A stretch of 64,000 nt of DNA, taken from positions 922,081-986,080 of the forward strand of contig JAPTYO010000020.1 in NCBI GenBank assembly GCA_036873135.1. Direction: 5' to 3'. The translations under genes and the position numbers were made by a program. Positions 11,422 through 23,876 of the stretch are shown here, in pieces; within the stretch, counting starts at the first letter, position 1; every line of letters begins with the position of its first letter. The notes under the pieces are model-generated. The model saw nothing but the letters and a program-made list of their open reading frames with translations. It did no database searches and was not told the origin of the DNA. This DNA is from Clarkia xantiana subsp. parviflora. Taxonomy: Eukaryota > Streptophyta > Magnoliopsida > Myrtales > Onagraceae.

Positions 11422-11451
11422 CCGCGCGTCGCGCGAGTGAAAGTACACTAG
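11422..11451 (+). mobile_element. Second copy of the Helitron 3' terminus
   Basis: The same CGCGCG-T-CGCGCG hairpin and CTAG-T end as at 8187-8215, carried along by the tandem duplication and not a separate insertion. Confidence 0.8.
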
Positions 11452-12051
11452 TCTTTTATAAATAAACATAATTTTATACTTAATGATTAAGTCATCACTA
11501 CCAGAATGTGGTAGAATCAATCATTTTTAGTTTATAATTAGATACGAATGCAAACTCTCAGTTCGGCAGTGTTAACTTCTCAAATAATGTGCTAATATTT
11601 TTCTTCTACGGTTGAACCCCAATAAAATATCACAAAAGGCAGTGTGGTTGTTTGGTAAGTGAATCTTGCATAATTAATTAGGTTTTGATAATTAGCATTT
11701 AATTTTGATATACATAAATTGAAAAGCTTATAAATAAGTATAGTTTTGGTTTGGTGCATGTTCACAATAATATGTGTGATGTTTTGTTTACTTAATTTTA
11801 AATGTTTTTGTTTTTATATATAACATATTTCTAACGTATTTATTGGTTTTGAAACTTATTGCAGGTCAATTATGTCCCAATAGCAAGAGCTATTTCTTTC
11901 ATGTGTGATTTACAACTTAGTTTTGTCAATCTGCGATTTGAGTTCGTGTGATTCGTATTTGAGGTAATCTAAAGTTTATGAAAAATTAGTGATTAAATGT
12001 CAGTATGTCATTTCCAAACACCTCACTTATTATACATTGACTTTTGTCATG

Positions 12052-13361
12052 TGTCGGACCTAAAATCCGACCTAAGGCGATACGTTTTGAAAACGTGGAT
12101 TTTGAAAGAGTCGCCACTATTTAATTAAGGTTAACTAGAAACCTAAATTGGCTAGGAAAAAAATGATTGATCACCTAGGCCTAAAGTCGGTCCACGATTA
12201 GAAATTCGGATTCGGGGGTTCTATTACGAATTAAAACACATGGAATTAATTTCGCCCTTACGGTACTCTATTCACAGATTACCATGAAATAAAACATAAA
12301 ATTGATACTCCTTTGTTACGATACATGTTAGTTACAAGAAACTCTAAGACTCAGTTAAATTAATCATATTAATAAAACTCCTAAAAAACTATAACATGGT
12401 GTCCGTAATTCAACGAGTTATTTTATATACAAGAATAAAACAAAACAAAGATAAGACAAATCCTATATCACATCTAGACTACATCTATCTATATGTTAAA
12501 TATATATGAATGAAAGGATTTGAGCTAACCGATTCAACTCCAAGTCAGTGTATACGATTTATGGTGAAGGCTAGAAACGACGAGCAGCTTGGTGATCGAA
12601 CTCGGTCTGGTGGTCGGAGGAGTACGGAGCGGAGCTATAGTTGAAGTCTTCGGAGCGAGCGACGGTGGAGGTGATCACTCCGGGAAGTTACTGCCGTTGG
12701 AGGTGGCGTCGGAACTGAACGGTCCGGTAGTTGTACAACCGGGGATTAGGCAGCACTGGAGTGAGGTTCGGACCTGCATATTTTAAAAAAAAAATGTTAG
12801 GATGAGAGAGAGAAGAAAGAGAAAGAGAGAGGGGTGGTCGAAGCGACGGTGATGGCAGTCAGTATTGATGGCGGGCGTCGGCGATCGGATGGTGGTCGGG
12901 ACTGGACTCTAACCGTCGTGGAGAATCGAGAGGTCGATGATGAGCACGGGGCTGACTATGTCAGATGGGGACGGCTGGTTGATAACTCCGATCAAGTAGC
13001 AAACGATTCTACCGATTAACCTTCATCTTAGAGGTCGCAGATGATGATCGGAGAAGGTCGAGCACGGTTCCGGAAGGGGAGTCCCGGGTGGTGATGGAGA
13101 TTCTGGCGAGGTGCAATCAGAAGTGGAGGGCTGTTAGACATTGCTCGACCTCCGGGCAGCAGTTAATGAAGGGAACGCATGCACGTGGAGCTGGAGAAGA
13201 TGGACGTGATTGAGATCGTGAAGATGAGGTTAACCCTGCTGCCTTAGAAGGAGAAGAAGATGTGATAATGGTGAGATAAATGAATATAATAATAATAATA
13301 ATAATAATAATATATCAAACAAGATAGCAACAGAAGATGATCTTGACAAAACCAAACTATT
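12052..13361 (+). mobile_element. Truncated LTR, second copy
   Basis: A copy of 8816-10131 in the second tandem unit, with the same TGTCGGACC start and the same loss of its 3' end. The (aat)n tract near 13290 is shorter than in the first copy. Confidence 0.7.
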
Positions 13362-14282
13362 AATACTACCACATCCGGCTATACTGTTCTGAGAAATCTA
13401 ACGTCATGAATCTACTTGATCTTCTCCATCCACCACCTGCTCTACACCTTCAGCAATCTCTCTCTCGAGCCAATGTTGACTGGAAGATGGCTTATCTTCT
13501 GATGTTAGATCTGGCCCCCACCACAAGTGATTTCTCTCTCCAAGTACCTTCTGTCGTCGAGATATGGCTCCCCGCGATCATATCTGTCATATCTAGGGTT
13601 TAGGTCGGATTGATCGACCGACCAATGGGAGGAGTCGGTGTAGGCGTCCTCCGATGAGGTTACGCGGAGAGATGGAGGTGGAGGTGTTGACATGGAGAGT
13701 AAGAGCTAGAGCGAGGTCTGTGGGAATGGGCCAGTGGCAAGGCGATTGGGGAAATAGCTAGGTGCGGCGCCGATATGGAGATCGGAGTTGTGGTACTGAG
13801 ATGTGTTATCTCACATTCTGTCACTAGATTAGGGTTTTTCGATATATTTCCTTTTCATTTATTAATTTTCGGTAAAGTAAACTAATTGGATATCTTGGCC
13901 CAAAAAAGGTTAATTGGTTAAGCCCAATGATATCGGCCCAGTATTCTTCATTCCATGTTAATAAACATTTTTTGGGTATTGTTGTGGAGAGAAAAAAAGG
14001 AAATTTTGTTACTTTTAACTTTTGATCGAGTAAAAATTAAGCTTATCTTTTTAATTGAATAAAAGTTATATTAATTAAATAAATCATTTCTTATCAAATT
14101 AATTTAATTATTTAAAATAAATCATAAGTACATGATGAAAAATATCCTAAACATAAGCAAGTCATTTACTTTATTTATTGAAGAGGTCTAAGTTAAAATA
14201 CTCGGTTGAATTTAAATTTAGATAGCTTTTAAAATCATAACTCACTTTAATTTTATCAATTACTTATTGGTCAACCAAATTT

Positions 14283-15017
14283 GATATGGCTCAAGATCAC
14301 AGTTCTCTTTTAGGAGTTGGATATGTATCTCTAAATGGTTGGCAAGTGAAGTTAAATCGAGTTGACAGACACCAACTTAATGAGTTGACACATTGTTAGT
14401 TTACTGCACTTAAATTAGGGATCCAATAACTTATGGTGAATTATTTTTACATGCTATGAGTTTTTATATTAAGTCACAAGTTCTGAAAACGTTGGCAAGT
14501 TGACATCTACTCATGAATCTTGATACTAAACACAAATCAATTAATTAATAAAGAATGTTAAGCAAAAAGTCATTTATAGTATAACATCTTTTCTTATGTG
14601 TATTGTTCATCTTTCTCAATATAAATTGTGCTTCAAATTTTTCAGTTATGGTGATTTTATAGTTTGTTGCTAAATGCTTAATTAATCACTCTTATTAACA
14701 TAAAATTATAGAATAACTTCCAAAAATAAACAAGATATATTAGTTTTTATATTAAAAGTTTAGTTTCTTCTTAGACATAAATTAATTTCTTTATGTGTAG
14801 AGTGTTGATTAATCTAACTATTGAGCAATCATACTATGAGTGCTGACCTCCTGATAGGTCCCGCATTTTAAATTAGAAAGAATCCGTTCAAATTAAATTT
14901 TTACTTCGACTAGATCGGACTATTCGAACTGGGTGTCTAGCTCGAGTAGTCTGTTCCATTCATATTTTTTTTTCTCATATAGATATTACCTATTACTTGG
15001 GTTTTCCTTTAGGAATA
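14283..15017. other. AT-rich intergenic DNA, no gene seen
   Basis: Follows the broken third X unit without matching the rest of the array. No credible coding region or element border was found before the target duplication TTGTC at 15018. Confidence 0.5.
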
Positions 15018-15022
15018 TTGTC

Positions 15023-15793
15023 TGATGGATAAATGTCCAATTCGGGTTCGTATTTACGCTTCGGGCCTCGCAAACACGTCAAAAATTACATCTCGTCTCA
15101 AAAAACGTCTCCCAATGGGTCAAAACGGTCCGGAAACGCATTTACGCGTGACCGGACCGGACATCCGGATTGCGGTGCAATCCCTCGCCGAATTGCCCAA
15201 TTTCGACAAGGTCCGGATTGCGTCACGGGTATTGCGCGACTGCCGTATCCGCGATTACCGTGTCCGCGATCATCGTTACGTGTAGAGAAGTCAAGTTCGC
15301 GCATTACCAATATGGATGACGGTTCCCGCTTGTTTTCTTGAACCGTCGTCAAACCGCTTTAAAACCGGGTCCGGTCTCAAGGAAGCCTATAAATAGAGGC
15401 CTTGGCCACCCATTTTCACACACTCTCTCATTTGCCCAACTTTGGTATTTTGAGCTCTGGCTTCTCTCTAGAATTCTCTCTCTCTAGAAATTACCTTTTT
15501 GCCACTATAGTAACTTAGGCATCGGAGAGGGCTCCGCTAGCACCACCCCCCCTCTCCGTGTTAGCATTGGTCCTTTGCGCAGGATCCGACGCTCGAGACA
15601 CAGACTTGCCGGGTCACAACCTTGCCGGGTCACAACCTTGCCGGGTCACAACCTTTCCGAGACTCAGACCTCACGCGGGAGTAAAGTCCGAACACTTGTC
15701 AGTGGCCCAACCTCCGCCTGACAGAAGGGTTACGGCCCGCACAATTACACAAACCGACGCGTCCCCGTGACCTCGTTCGTCCCGGACGCAACA
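15023..15793 (+). mobile_element. 5' LTR of the complete element
   Basis: 771 bp from TGATGG to GCAACA. TATAAATA lies at 15388-15395, followed by a CT-rich leader containing 'ttgccactatagtaacttag' and 'catcggagagggctccgc'. That block recurs in modified form in the LTR at 62004, so it may matter for the element family. U3 has only one degenerate hairpin unit, and U5 has three copies of a 16-bp 'cttgccgggtcacaac' repeat. Confidence 0.93.
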
Positions 15794-15815
15794 TTGGCGT
15801 CGTCTACGTGACTCG
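15794..15815 (+). promoter_or_regulatory. Putative primer-binding site
   Basis: TTGGCGTCGTCTACGTGA directly follows the LTR end CA. A TGG start complementary to a tRNA CCA end is expected at this place. The corresponding site in the element at 62004 is TTGGCGCCGTCTGTAGG. I could not assign the tRNA with confidence. Confidence 0.7.
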
Positions 15816-15843
15816 AACAAAAAGCTACAGTACCACATAAATC

Positions 15844-18800
15844 ATGGCGAGTGATCACAACCCTCCCGAAGAGGTGAAAAATCTAAGGAAAAGACCCGGG
15901 CGTCCCAGGAAATCCCCGGCGAACAAAAGAGCAGGATGCCAAGCTCCAGCTGGGAGCCAGTCGGGACCCTCCCACATCCCAAGAGCTACTTCCGTAGCCT
16001 CATCCATACCGACGGACAATGTGCCCAACGCACAGCACAGAGAGCCAAGGGACAAGCATCACTCGCATCCACCCGGTTTCGAACCACAAATGCACGAAGA
16101 TGAATCCCAGACAGAAATGCCGCAGGGCGAGCAAAGAGAGGGGGCAAACCCGATGCCCACCGTCACTCCAGCAATGATGGCCGCGATAGAAGAGTTACTC
16201 GCATTCCGCGAGTCTCTCAAAAACCAAGGATACACAGCTCAGCCACCTCCAGTCAACCAACAGTATGCTGCGCAAGCAAGGGAGACATCCCAAGACACCA
16301 CTCTCTATGGCAATCATTTCCAGGGTGGGAACCAACACGCAAGATATGAACCTGCACGGTCATTTACTCCGTTTCAAGGAGCTCAACAATGGAGGAATGA
16401 AAGGCAGCCCCCATTCTACCACCCACAACAACCAACGAGAGACGATCCTTATCAGGCCACAAGCAGGGATCAATCTGACATCTACCGCAACAATGGTCAG
16501 CAAAAACCTTCAACAGGCTATGCTGAACCGGTAAAGGGATTTACCGCCGAGATGTTAGAAGAGCTTGTGGAGAAGAAAATGAGGGAGGCAAAAATGAAGG
16601 GTATGCACGCTCTTGAAGAAAGGGCGTCACATCCGTTCGCTGAGCACTTGGTGAACAGTCGCGTCTCAGACGCACTGTACCGAATTGGAGGAGACCCCTA
16701 CCAAGGAAAAGGAGACCCAATTGAACACGTGCAAAAGCACGAGGCCTCTCTGCTAGGCAGAACAAAGAACCCGCATCACTTCGCAATGACGTTTTCACAA
16801 ACTCTTGCCGGGACCGCAGCACACTGGTTCTTCTCACTGCCTTGCGGAAGCATTACTTCATGGGCAGACCTAAAGGCCAAATTCATCCGGCGATACATGG
16901 GTGAGCGCACACTGTTGAAAGGGGCAAACGCTCTGGACGACGTCCAACAGCAGAACGAAGAGTCCCTTGCCGACTATTACGTCCGCTTCAATCAGAACAT
17001 TTCTGACATTCAGGGAAACCTGACCGAATGAGAAATTGTTCGGGCTTTTATCCGAAACCTCGGCCGAAGAGGCAATGCCTTAGCGGAGAAAATGGCAAAG
17101 CGCCCAGCAGAATCGATGGAAGAATTGGCCGCGAGAGTCAAAGAGTATATAGACCTTGAGAGATTCAGAAGCCAGAACAAGGCAAAAATTGCTGCAGCTA
17201 AGGCAAAAGACAATCCAAAACAGTACCAACCAAAGCCACACCCAGGCAGCCAACAAGGAAAACATTGGCAGCCTCAGCCAAAAAGACCTTTCCAAGGGGA
17301 TTTTCAAAAGCCTAAAGAAGTAAATCTCGCCGACTGCATCCCTCTGAACGCCCCGCTGTCGGTGATTTTGAGAGAAATGAAAAACGCAAATATGTGGAAG
17401 GAACCAAACAACTTTAGGAAAGGCCAAATGGGAAGCGACAAAGACAAGTGGTGTGAAAACCACGAAGTTTTCGGCCACGAGACCGATAGCTGCATCAGTC
17501 TACGCTTCCGAATCAACAACTTCATCCTCAAGGGCGAGTTAAAGCAATTTGTGGACCAAGGCAACAGCCCCTCAAGAAAGACTCAGCCAGAGTCGTCAAA
17601 AAGAACAAACAAGGGAAATGAGAAAGTCCATGACAACCCTCCGCCAGCCAAGCGAGGGGTAATCAATGTCATACATGGAGGGCCTGCCGCTGGAGGACAC
17701 ATATCCAATGCTCGGGACATTTATGCATCCCAAGCAGCAACACTACCGAAGTACGGAAAGCGCAAGCAACCCGAACAAGAAGACGCAGTCATCCAATTCT
17801 CCAGGGAAGACTTGAAGCATATCGTTTATCCCCACGATGATGCTTTAGTCATTACCATGGACATTGACGGGTACGATGTGAAAAAAATTCTTGTGGATGG
17901 CGGAAGTTCTGCTGACATTCTACACATCAGAGTCCTGGAGCAACTAGGAAAATCTGTCAAGGACTTGTCCCCGGGAACCTTCTCATTAGTTAGCTTCGCA
18001 GGAGCAGCTACACAACCCTTGGGCACAATCACACTTCCGGTCATCCTTGGCCAGGGCTGGAAAGCATTGCATATCAACGTCACTTTTGTAGTTGTAGAAT
18101 CCCTCGGAGCCTACAACGGAATCTTTGGACGAACAACGATCAATCCTTATGTGATCGTGCCCTCCACCGTCCACCAAAAGATGAAGTTCCCGACAGAACA
18201 TGGGATTGGAGAAGTGCTGGGCGATCAGATAACCGCAAGGCGTTGTTACGTCAATGCCTTGAGAGCAAAGCACCAATACCATGTGGCCATGGTAAACTCC
18301 TTCAAAAGGCAGAAAGTGTTTGACGAAAGACAGAAGCAACCAATGGAACAAGCCATTACAATCTGGAAAACGCAAGAAAGTATACAGTTATCACCATGGC
18401 AACAGATTTGGCTCGTTCAGCAGGGAGAAGACGAGCCAATCATGGAATACTTCATCAAATTTGCCTCCAACGCCTCAACCGCGAAAGCAACAAGAGAAGA
18501 CGTGATAAGCGTGTTCTATGCAAATATGAACGTCAAGTCTTTCCTTCTCTTTGGACGAACTCGTGGATGGCAAACAACGAAAACCATGGCGGATCTAAAG
18601 TATAAGCTTGAGACAGCAGTCTCATGCGAGCAGGAACTGAGGTGGGGTACACCCCTCAGTTGGGACAAAGGAGTTCGAGCAGAAACAAACAACCAGGGAG
18701 ATGCAAGCTTGAATATCAACAACATCTTCACACCGCTAAACACGGTGGCCGAAGACATTTTCGTCAACCTGCTGGAAAATAAGCTCCCAAGTCCACCCGC

Positions 18801-18981
18801 CCCGGAGACAGCTTTCTTGGGCAACGACATCAAAGAATGGTGCAAGTACCATAAAACTTGGGGGCACAACACAAACATGTGTCCGCCATTAAATTGGGAA
18901 ATCAAAGAATGCATCACGCTAGGTGCACTGAGGCGATTTGTTGCAACCAACTACGCGACATCGTCATCAAACCAGCCATGA
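15844..18981 (+). pseudogene. Gag - aspartic protease - second Gag-like module, with one internal stop
   Basis: One frame of 1046 codons runs from ATG at 15844 to TGA at 18981, interrupted by an in-frame TGA at 17029-17031; the same frame resumes at once. Order: a low-complexity Pro/Gln-rich N-terminus; a retrotransposon Gag domain (about residues 270-430, 'GDPIEHVQKHEASL', 'AHWFFSLP'); a knuckle-like WCx2Hx4Hx4C motif (about 17449); an aspartic protease (about 17850-18250, catalytic 'LVDGGSSADIL', flap-side 'GIFGRTTINPY'); then a second Gag-like stretch (about 18360-18650) and a second WCx2Hx4Hx4C motif (about 18838). In related elements reverse transcriptase would follow the protease; here it does not. 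The product would serve particle assembly and Gag processing if the stop were absent or bypassed. Confidence 0.85.
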
Positions 18982-19698
18982 CGAAACGGGAGAAACAACT
19001 CTCTTCAAGATTACTTTGCGCATCTCTACTTTCTAGTATAATCAATGTAAATACGCGCAAGTATCTAATTAAACCAATCTACGTTTGTAGGTACATACTT
19101 ATCTCTCGCACACTGTTTTTTGGATTAAACGCGAAGCAACAAAACTACGCGCATATTATCTACTTCAATAATCCAAGAAACTATGCCATGTGCAAGCAAA
19201 ATCTATTACGCGTTTTGACAACGCTTATCAACAACAACCTACTCATATTAACGACTACATCAAGGCGTCATCATGGAATCAAAAACAGGGAAGTTTCCTA
19301 CACAAACAAGGAATCCTCGTATCAAATTCCTTTACTTCATTTATTATATGCATGACTAAAAAGAAAATTTCATGGCTTCATACTTTTGCGAACTTATAAA
19401 AATTGCGACTATTTAACAAAAGCAACTCTACTCGTAGGTACATGTTACACTACGATTACTACTCAGGAATGATGCCAAGTAGTAACCTATGCACAAAAAT
19501 CTACTTAAACAATACAAGCTAAGCATTGTGTGCAAGGAGGGAGTTATGGTATACAACACCAACATATCTGTTATCTACACCAACAAAGAGTTTATTCCTC
19601 CATTCATATCATAGGCGTCTATCTCTAGAAGGTGCCGACAACACAAAGCCATCAAACTATGTGTACAACCAACTTATGCACCGCAATAACAACTTGCG
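18982..19698 (+). other. Non-coding internal region of the element
   Basis: Follows the stop of the long frame. AT-rich, with scattered short frames lacking any recognised domain. Treated as part of the element's 3' untranslated region. Confidence 0.5.
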
Positions 19699-19965
19699 GA
19701 CCTATTATTAAAACGACGACTATTCAGGGCGTCAACTACAAGCAATGTCTCGGATTAACACCAAGACCTATTATTAAAACGACGACTATTCAGGGCGTCA
19801 ACTACAAGCAATGTCTCGGATTAACACCAAGACCTATTATTAAAACGACGACTATTCAGGGCGTCAACTACAAGCAATGTCTCGGATTAACACCAAGACC
19901 TATTATTAAAACGACGACTATTCAGGGCGTCAACTACAAGCAATACCTTGGAATAACGCCAAGGC
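19699..19965 (+). repeat. Second 66-bp tandem array
   Basis: Four copies of a 66-bp unit starting 'gacctattattaaaacgacg', the first three identical and the fourth diverging at its end. The unit length equals that of the array at 22317 but the sequence is unrelated. Confidence 0.93.
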
Positions 19966-20148
19966 CTACCGTCAAAATATGCATGTCGAGGTATCCTCTT
20001 TTTTAAAAAAGACAAGCCCCATGTTTACTTATTTTAATGACATGCTGTGACATCTCTGGTTAAGAGGCAAATCCTCATGTTCATAGCCATTCCCTGAATT
20101 CAGAGCAGGATGGGCATACAGGGCTGATCACCCTTTAAGTGACGGAAG

Positions 20149-20430
20149 TTCTCTGTTTAGACAACGACCTCACTCTATAACAAGTGCGTATATCCGGTTC
20201 AGGGTGCACTCTTTATGGCGAATGTCCTCTGTCTAGTCGGCATTCCCATATTACGAACGCCATCAGGGTTCGTCTAATACGGTGGAAGTTCTCTATTAAG
20301 ACAACGACCCCACTCTATAACAAGTGCGTATATCCGGTTCAGGGTGCACTCTTTATGGCGAATGTCCTCTGTCTAGTCGGCATTCCCATATTACGAACGC
20401 CATCAGGGTTCGTTTTATACGGCAAAAGTC
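20149..20430 (+). repeat. 140-bp direct duplication
   Basis: Two consecutive copies of a 140-bp unit, recognisable by 'tatatccggttcagggtgca' at 20189 and 20329. A further pair of shorter related blocks ('catggttcctggacgcag', 'catggtccctggacgcag') follows at about 20480 and 20535. Confidence 0.9.
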
Positions 20431-20759
20431 CTCTGGCAAAGACGACAATTCCGTACTACAGATTTTCAAACCGTGTTGCATGGTTCCTGGACGCAGAAAG
20501 CATGCATCACAATTCATATTCTCAAAAAGTGTTACATGGTCCCTGGACGCAGGAATCATGTATCACAAATATTTTTTCAGACACTTTACCAAAATTTTAC
20601 CAAAAATTTTATCAAACATTTTATGTATCAACACCTTTCCAAAAATATTTTTGTCAACATGATTTTTGGATGTATCACATTCAACACTAAAATATTTTCT
20701 CAAATATTTTATCAACAAGCCTTTTAAGTTTCACAAAATGCTTCTTCAAAAACTTGAAT

Positions 20760-21365
20760 GTTTTTACGTATGCTTCCCCAACGCGGGTTGATACACGCTG
20801 GCAGGTGCGCTCCCTGTATAAAACTCATAAAACTTACAAGTCGAGTCTTGTACAACGTCGCCTTAGAGTGGAACTAAGAGACGGTATAAACTAGTATCTT
20901 GCTTAGCCAAGATAACTTCTCTCAAATAATATTTTTATGTATGCTTCCCCAACGCGGGTTGATACACGCTGTCAGGTGCGTACCCTGTATAAAACTCATA
21001 AAACTTACAAGTCGAGTCTTGTACAACGTCGCCTTAGAGTGGAACTAAGAGACGGTATAAACTAGTATCTTGCTTAGCCAAGATAACTTCTCTCAAATAA
21101 TATTTTTATGTATGCTTCCCCAACGCGGGTTGATACACGCTGTCAGGTGCGTACCCTGTATAAAACTTACAAGTCGAGTCTTGTACAACGTCGCCTTAGA
21201 GTGGAACTAAGAGACGGTATAAACTAGTATCTTGCTTAGCCAAGATAACTTCTCTCAAATAATGTTTTTATGTATGCTTCCCCAACGCGGGTTGATACAC
21301 GCTGTCAGGTAACATCTCTCAAATAATGTTGTTGCGTATGCTTCCCCAACGCGGGTCGATACACG
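20760..21365 (+). repeat. About 170-bp tandem repeats
   Basis: Successive copies start at 'tatgcttccccaacgcgggt' near 20769, 20940, 21112, 21273 and 21338, with a period of about 160-172 bp for the first four and truncation in the last. Copies contain 'gtcgagtcttgtacaacgtc' and 'ggaactaagagacggtataa'. Together with the flanking arrays they make most of the element's 3' half tandemly repetitive. Confidence 0.92.
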
Positions 21366-22316
21366 CTGGAAGTTTACAACACATATAGCGGCAAGCTATT
21401 CAGGAAAAAAAGGCAATATACATAAGGCATCAGGCAGGCAATCAGAAGAACATCTCAACTTATCAATCAGGAAGTGGCTATCGGTCACGACCGCATGAAC
21501 TATGTCTGCATTACGAGTCATCCGCACTCAATAAACATAGTTCAAACGACGTAGTTCAAAGCGAACAAGTCGGAAGCAACAACTAAGGAACAACTACAAC
21601 AAGTCTTCAAGCATGGAAGCCGGGGGGCAAACAGACTCAGAAACGAGTTCAACATATCTAAAAGATGGCACAGATTAAAGAATGCCATCATCTCTAACAG
21701 AACTCGACGGAACAAGCAGAAGCTTCCACCGTCTTCTCCAAACAAAATCTATAATGTGCAAGTCGCAACATCCTATGCTCTACCCATCCTGCCATGCCTT
21801 GGAGTCTAGCCAAGAGGGGCGACAACAGTACTTAACATTGTCCAGGTGACGAAATGTCATGCAAGCAAAAGCATGAACAAAGAACTATCAACAAACACTC
21901 ACCTCAGTAGGAGTAACGCTCCTCCTTGGGCCGGTCCCTCGACCGGGGGGCAGAAGACGCCACTACACAACCCTCAACTCTATTTCTCTTATCACAAGAG
22001 AGAAGAAAGAGTTAGCACGGTCATGCTCAGCATAAAGAACCAAGAATCGCTCGAGGAACACGCCCCTGCGTCGGATCTTTCGAGAATTATGCCAAGAACA
22101 GAAACTGCAGCTGGCAATAACGGGGAAAATCAACAAGATCTAATATCTTGGAAAGTGCTATCAACAATACAGTCAATGCACAAGCGCACACCAATACTTA
22201 TTCAAGCACTTATGCGACAGATTCTCCGTGTGAAAACAACCACAAACTTACAAGACTTATTAGGCCTTCGTGCAGTAAGTAACAAACATCGCGCAAGGGG
22301 GGCAACCTCTTCAACA

Positions 22317-23230
22317 TACATGTCGACAAGGTTGCATGTCGACGAGGAGAAAATATTATCTAAGTATTTCCATGTACGTACATACATGTCGACAGGGTTG
22401 CATGTCGACGAGGAGAAAATATTCTCTAAGTGTTTCCATGTACGTACATACATGTCGACAAGGTTGCATGTCGACGAGGAGAAAATATTCTCTAAGTGTT
22501 TCCATGTACGTACATACATGTCGACAAGGTTGCATGTCGACGAGGAGAAAAATATTCTCTAAGTGTTTCCATGTACGTACATACATGTCGACAAGGTTGC
22601 ATGTCGACGAGGAGAAAAATATTCTCTAAGTGTTTCCATGTACGTACATACATGTCGACAAGGTTGCATGTCGACGAGGAGAAAATATTCTCTAAGTGTT
22701 TCCATGTACGTACATACATGTCGACAAGGATGCATGTCAACAAGAAGAAAATATTTTCTAAGTATTTCCATGTACGTACATACATGTCGACAAGGGGGCA
22801 TGTCAACGAGGAGAAAATATTTTCTAAGTGTTTCCATGTACGTACATACATGTCGACAGGGTTGCATGTCGACGAGGAGAAAATATTCTCTAAGTATTTC
22901 CATGTACATACATACATGTCGACAGGGTTACATGTCGACGAGGAGAAAATATTCTCTAAGTGTTTCCATGTACGTACATACATGTCGACAAGGTTGCATG
23001 TCGACGAGGAGAAAATATTCTCTAAGTGTTTCCATGTACGTACATACATGTCGACAAGGATGCATGTCAATTAGAAGAAAATATTTTCTAAGTATTTCCA
23101 TGTACGTACATACATGTCGACAAGGGGGCATGTCAACGAGGAGAAAATATTTTCTAAGTGTTTGTACGTACATGTCAACGAGGACACATGTCAACAACGG
23201 GAGAATATTTTCTAAGTATTTTCGCGTACG
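22317..23230 (+). repeat. 66-bp minisatellite array B
   Basis: About 13.5 copies of a 66-bp unit (two copies are 67 bp) with variants. Each holds paired GTCGA motifs, a GAAAATATTCTC or GAAAATATTTTC core and ATGTACGTACAT. It corresponds to array A at 543-1116 in the sister copy. Long frames on both strands are a by-product of the multiple-of-three period. Confidence 0.95.
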
Positions 23231-23876
23231 CACATACGCGTCAACAAAGATGAATTACATACAACGAGTAGCTATGCCCCCTAAGCCCACCGACGACGCA
23301 CATCGTCAAAGCTCATACGACGACATCTATGGTAACAAACATTAGATATCGCTTAAATATTTTCTAAGTGTTTTAGCATACTTGCAGGTAATAACCAACA
23401 GGCTATACCTGACGCTCAATCATTAACATCAACGCGCACATCAGCATCATCGCACATGTCAAACCGATCATTATGTGCGTATGTTGCAATCGCATGATCC
23501 AAGATTCGGTAATCACTTAGTCATTTTAAAAATGTACAGTTTCTAATTCTTGCATGGTATAATTACGATCTTGCCACGTCCATTACCCATGCATTCATGA
23601 TGATAGACGCATACTCGTACAAATGCATTTCCAATTGCTCGTGTCTCCGACAATAAACATGCTTGCACGTCACATATATATTTCCCATCACACTAACCAT
23701 AGTGACAGGAAATAAAGTCGTTCAGCCGGAAAGTCAAGCGACGGACGGAATCAAGATGCCTACACCCGACCAACGATCAAAATCGAAAGGTTAGCGTCAG
23801 ACTCAAATTGGACAAATATCCTAACTTAAAATAGAGTCAAGAAAGGTTCTAAACCGTTACTTGACTCGGGGGCAAG
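23231..23876 (+). other. Internal region and purine-rich tract before the 3' LTR
   Basis: Closely matches about 1130-1300 and 2020-2416 of the left copy. It ends 'ttgactcgggggcaag', the likely polypurine primer site for plus-strand synthesis, immediately before TGATGG of the LTR. Confidence 0.7.

Larger units (their letters stand above)
6889..14282 (+). repeat. Recent X-Y-X-Y-X tandem duplication of about 3.2 kb
   Basis: Unit 1 (about 6889-10131), unit 2 (about 10132-13361) and a partial third unit (about 13362-14282) are direct repeats with periods of about 3243 and 3230 bp. X (about 915 bp) is the interior of the Helitron; Y holds the Helitron 3' end, intergenic DNA and a truncated LTR. 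Units 1 and 2 differ only by scattered substitutions, a few bases near 8099 and the (aat)n length near 10050 and 13290. The third X matches well up to about 13850, then is more diverged, and ends at 'gtcaaccaaattt'. The small GC-rich frames repeated in each unit are not credible genes. Confidence 0.95.

Noticed and set aside
6889..14282. Reading X-Y-X-Y-X as an LTR element array with X as the LTR
   Set aside because: X has no TG...CA ends, no primer-binding site or purine tract beside it, and begins inside a Helitron.
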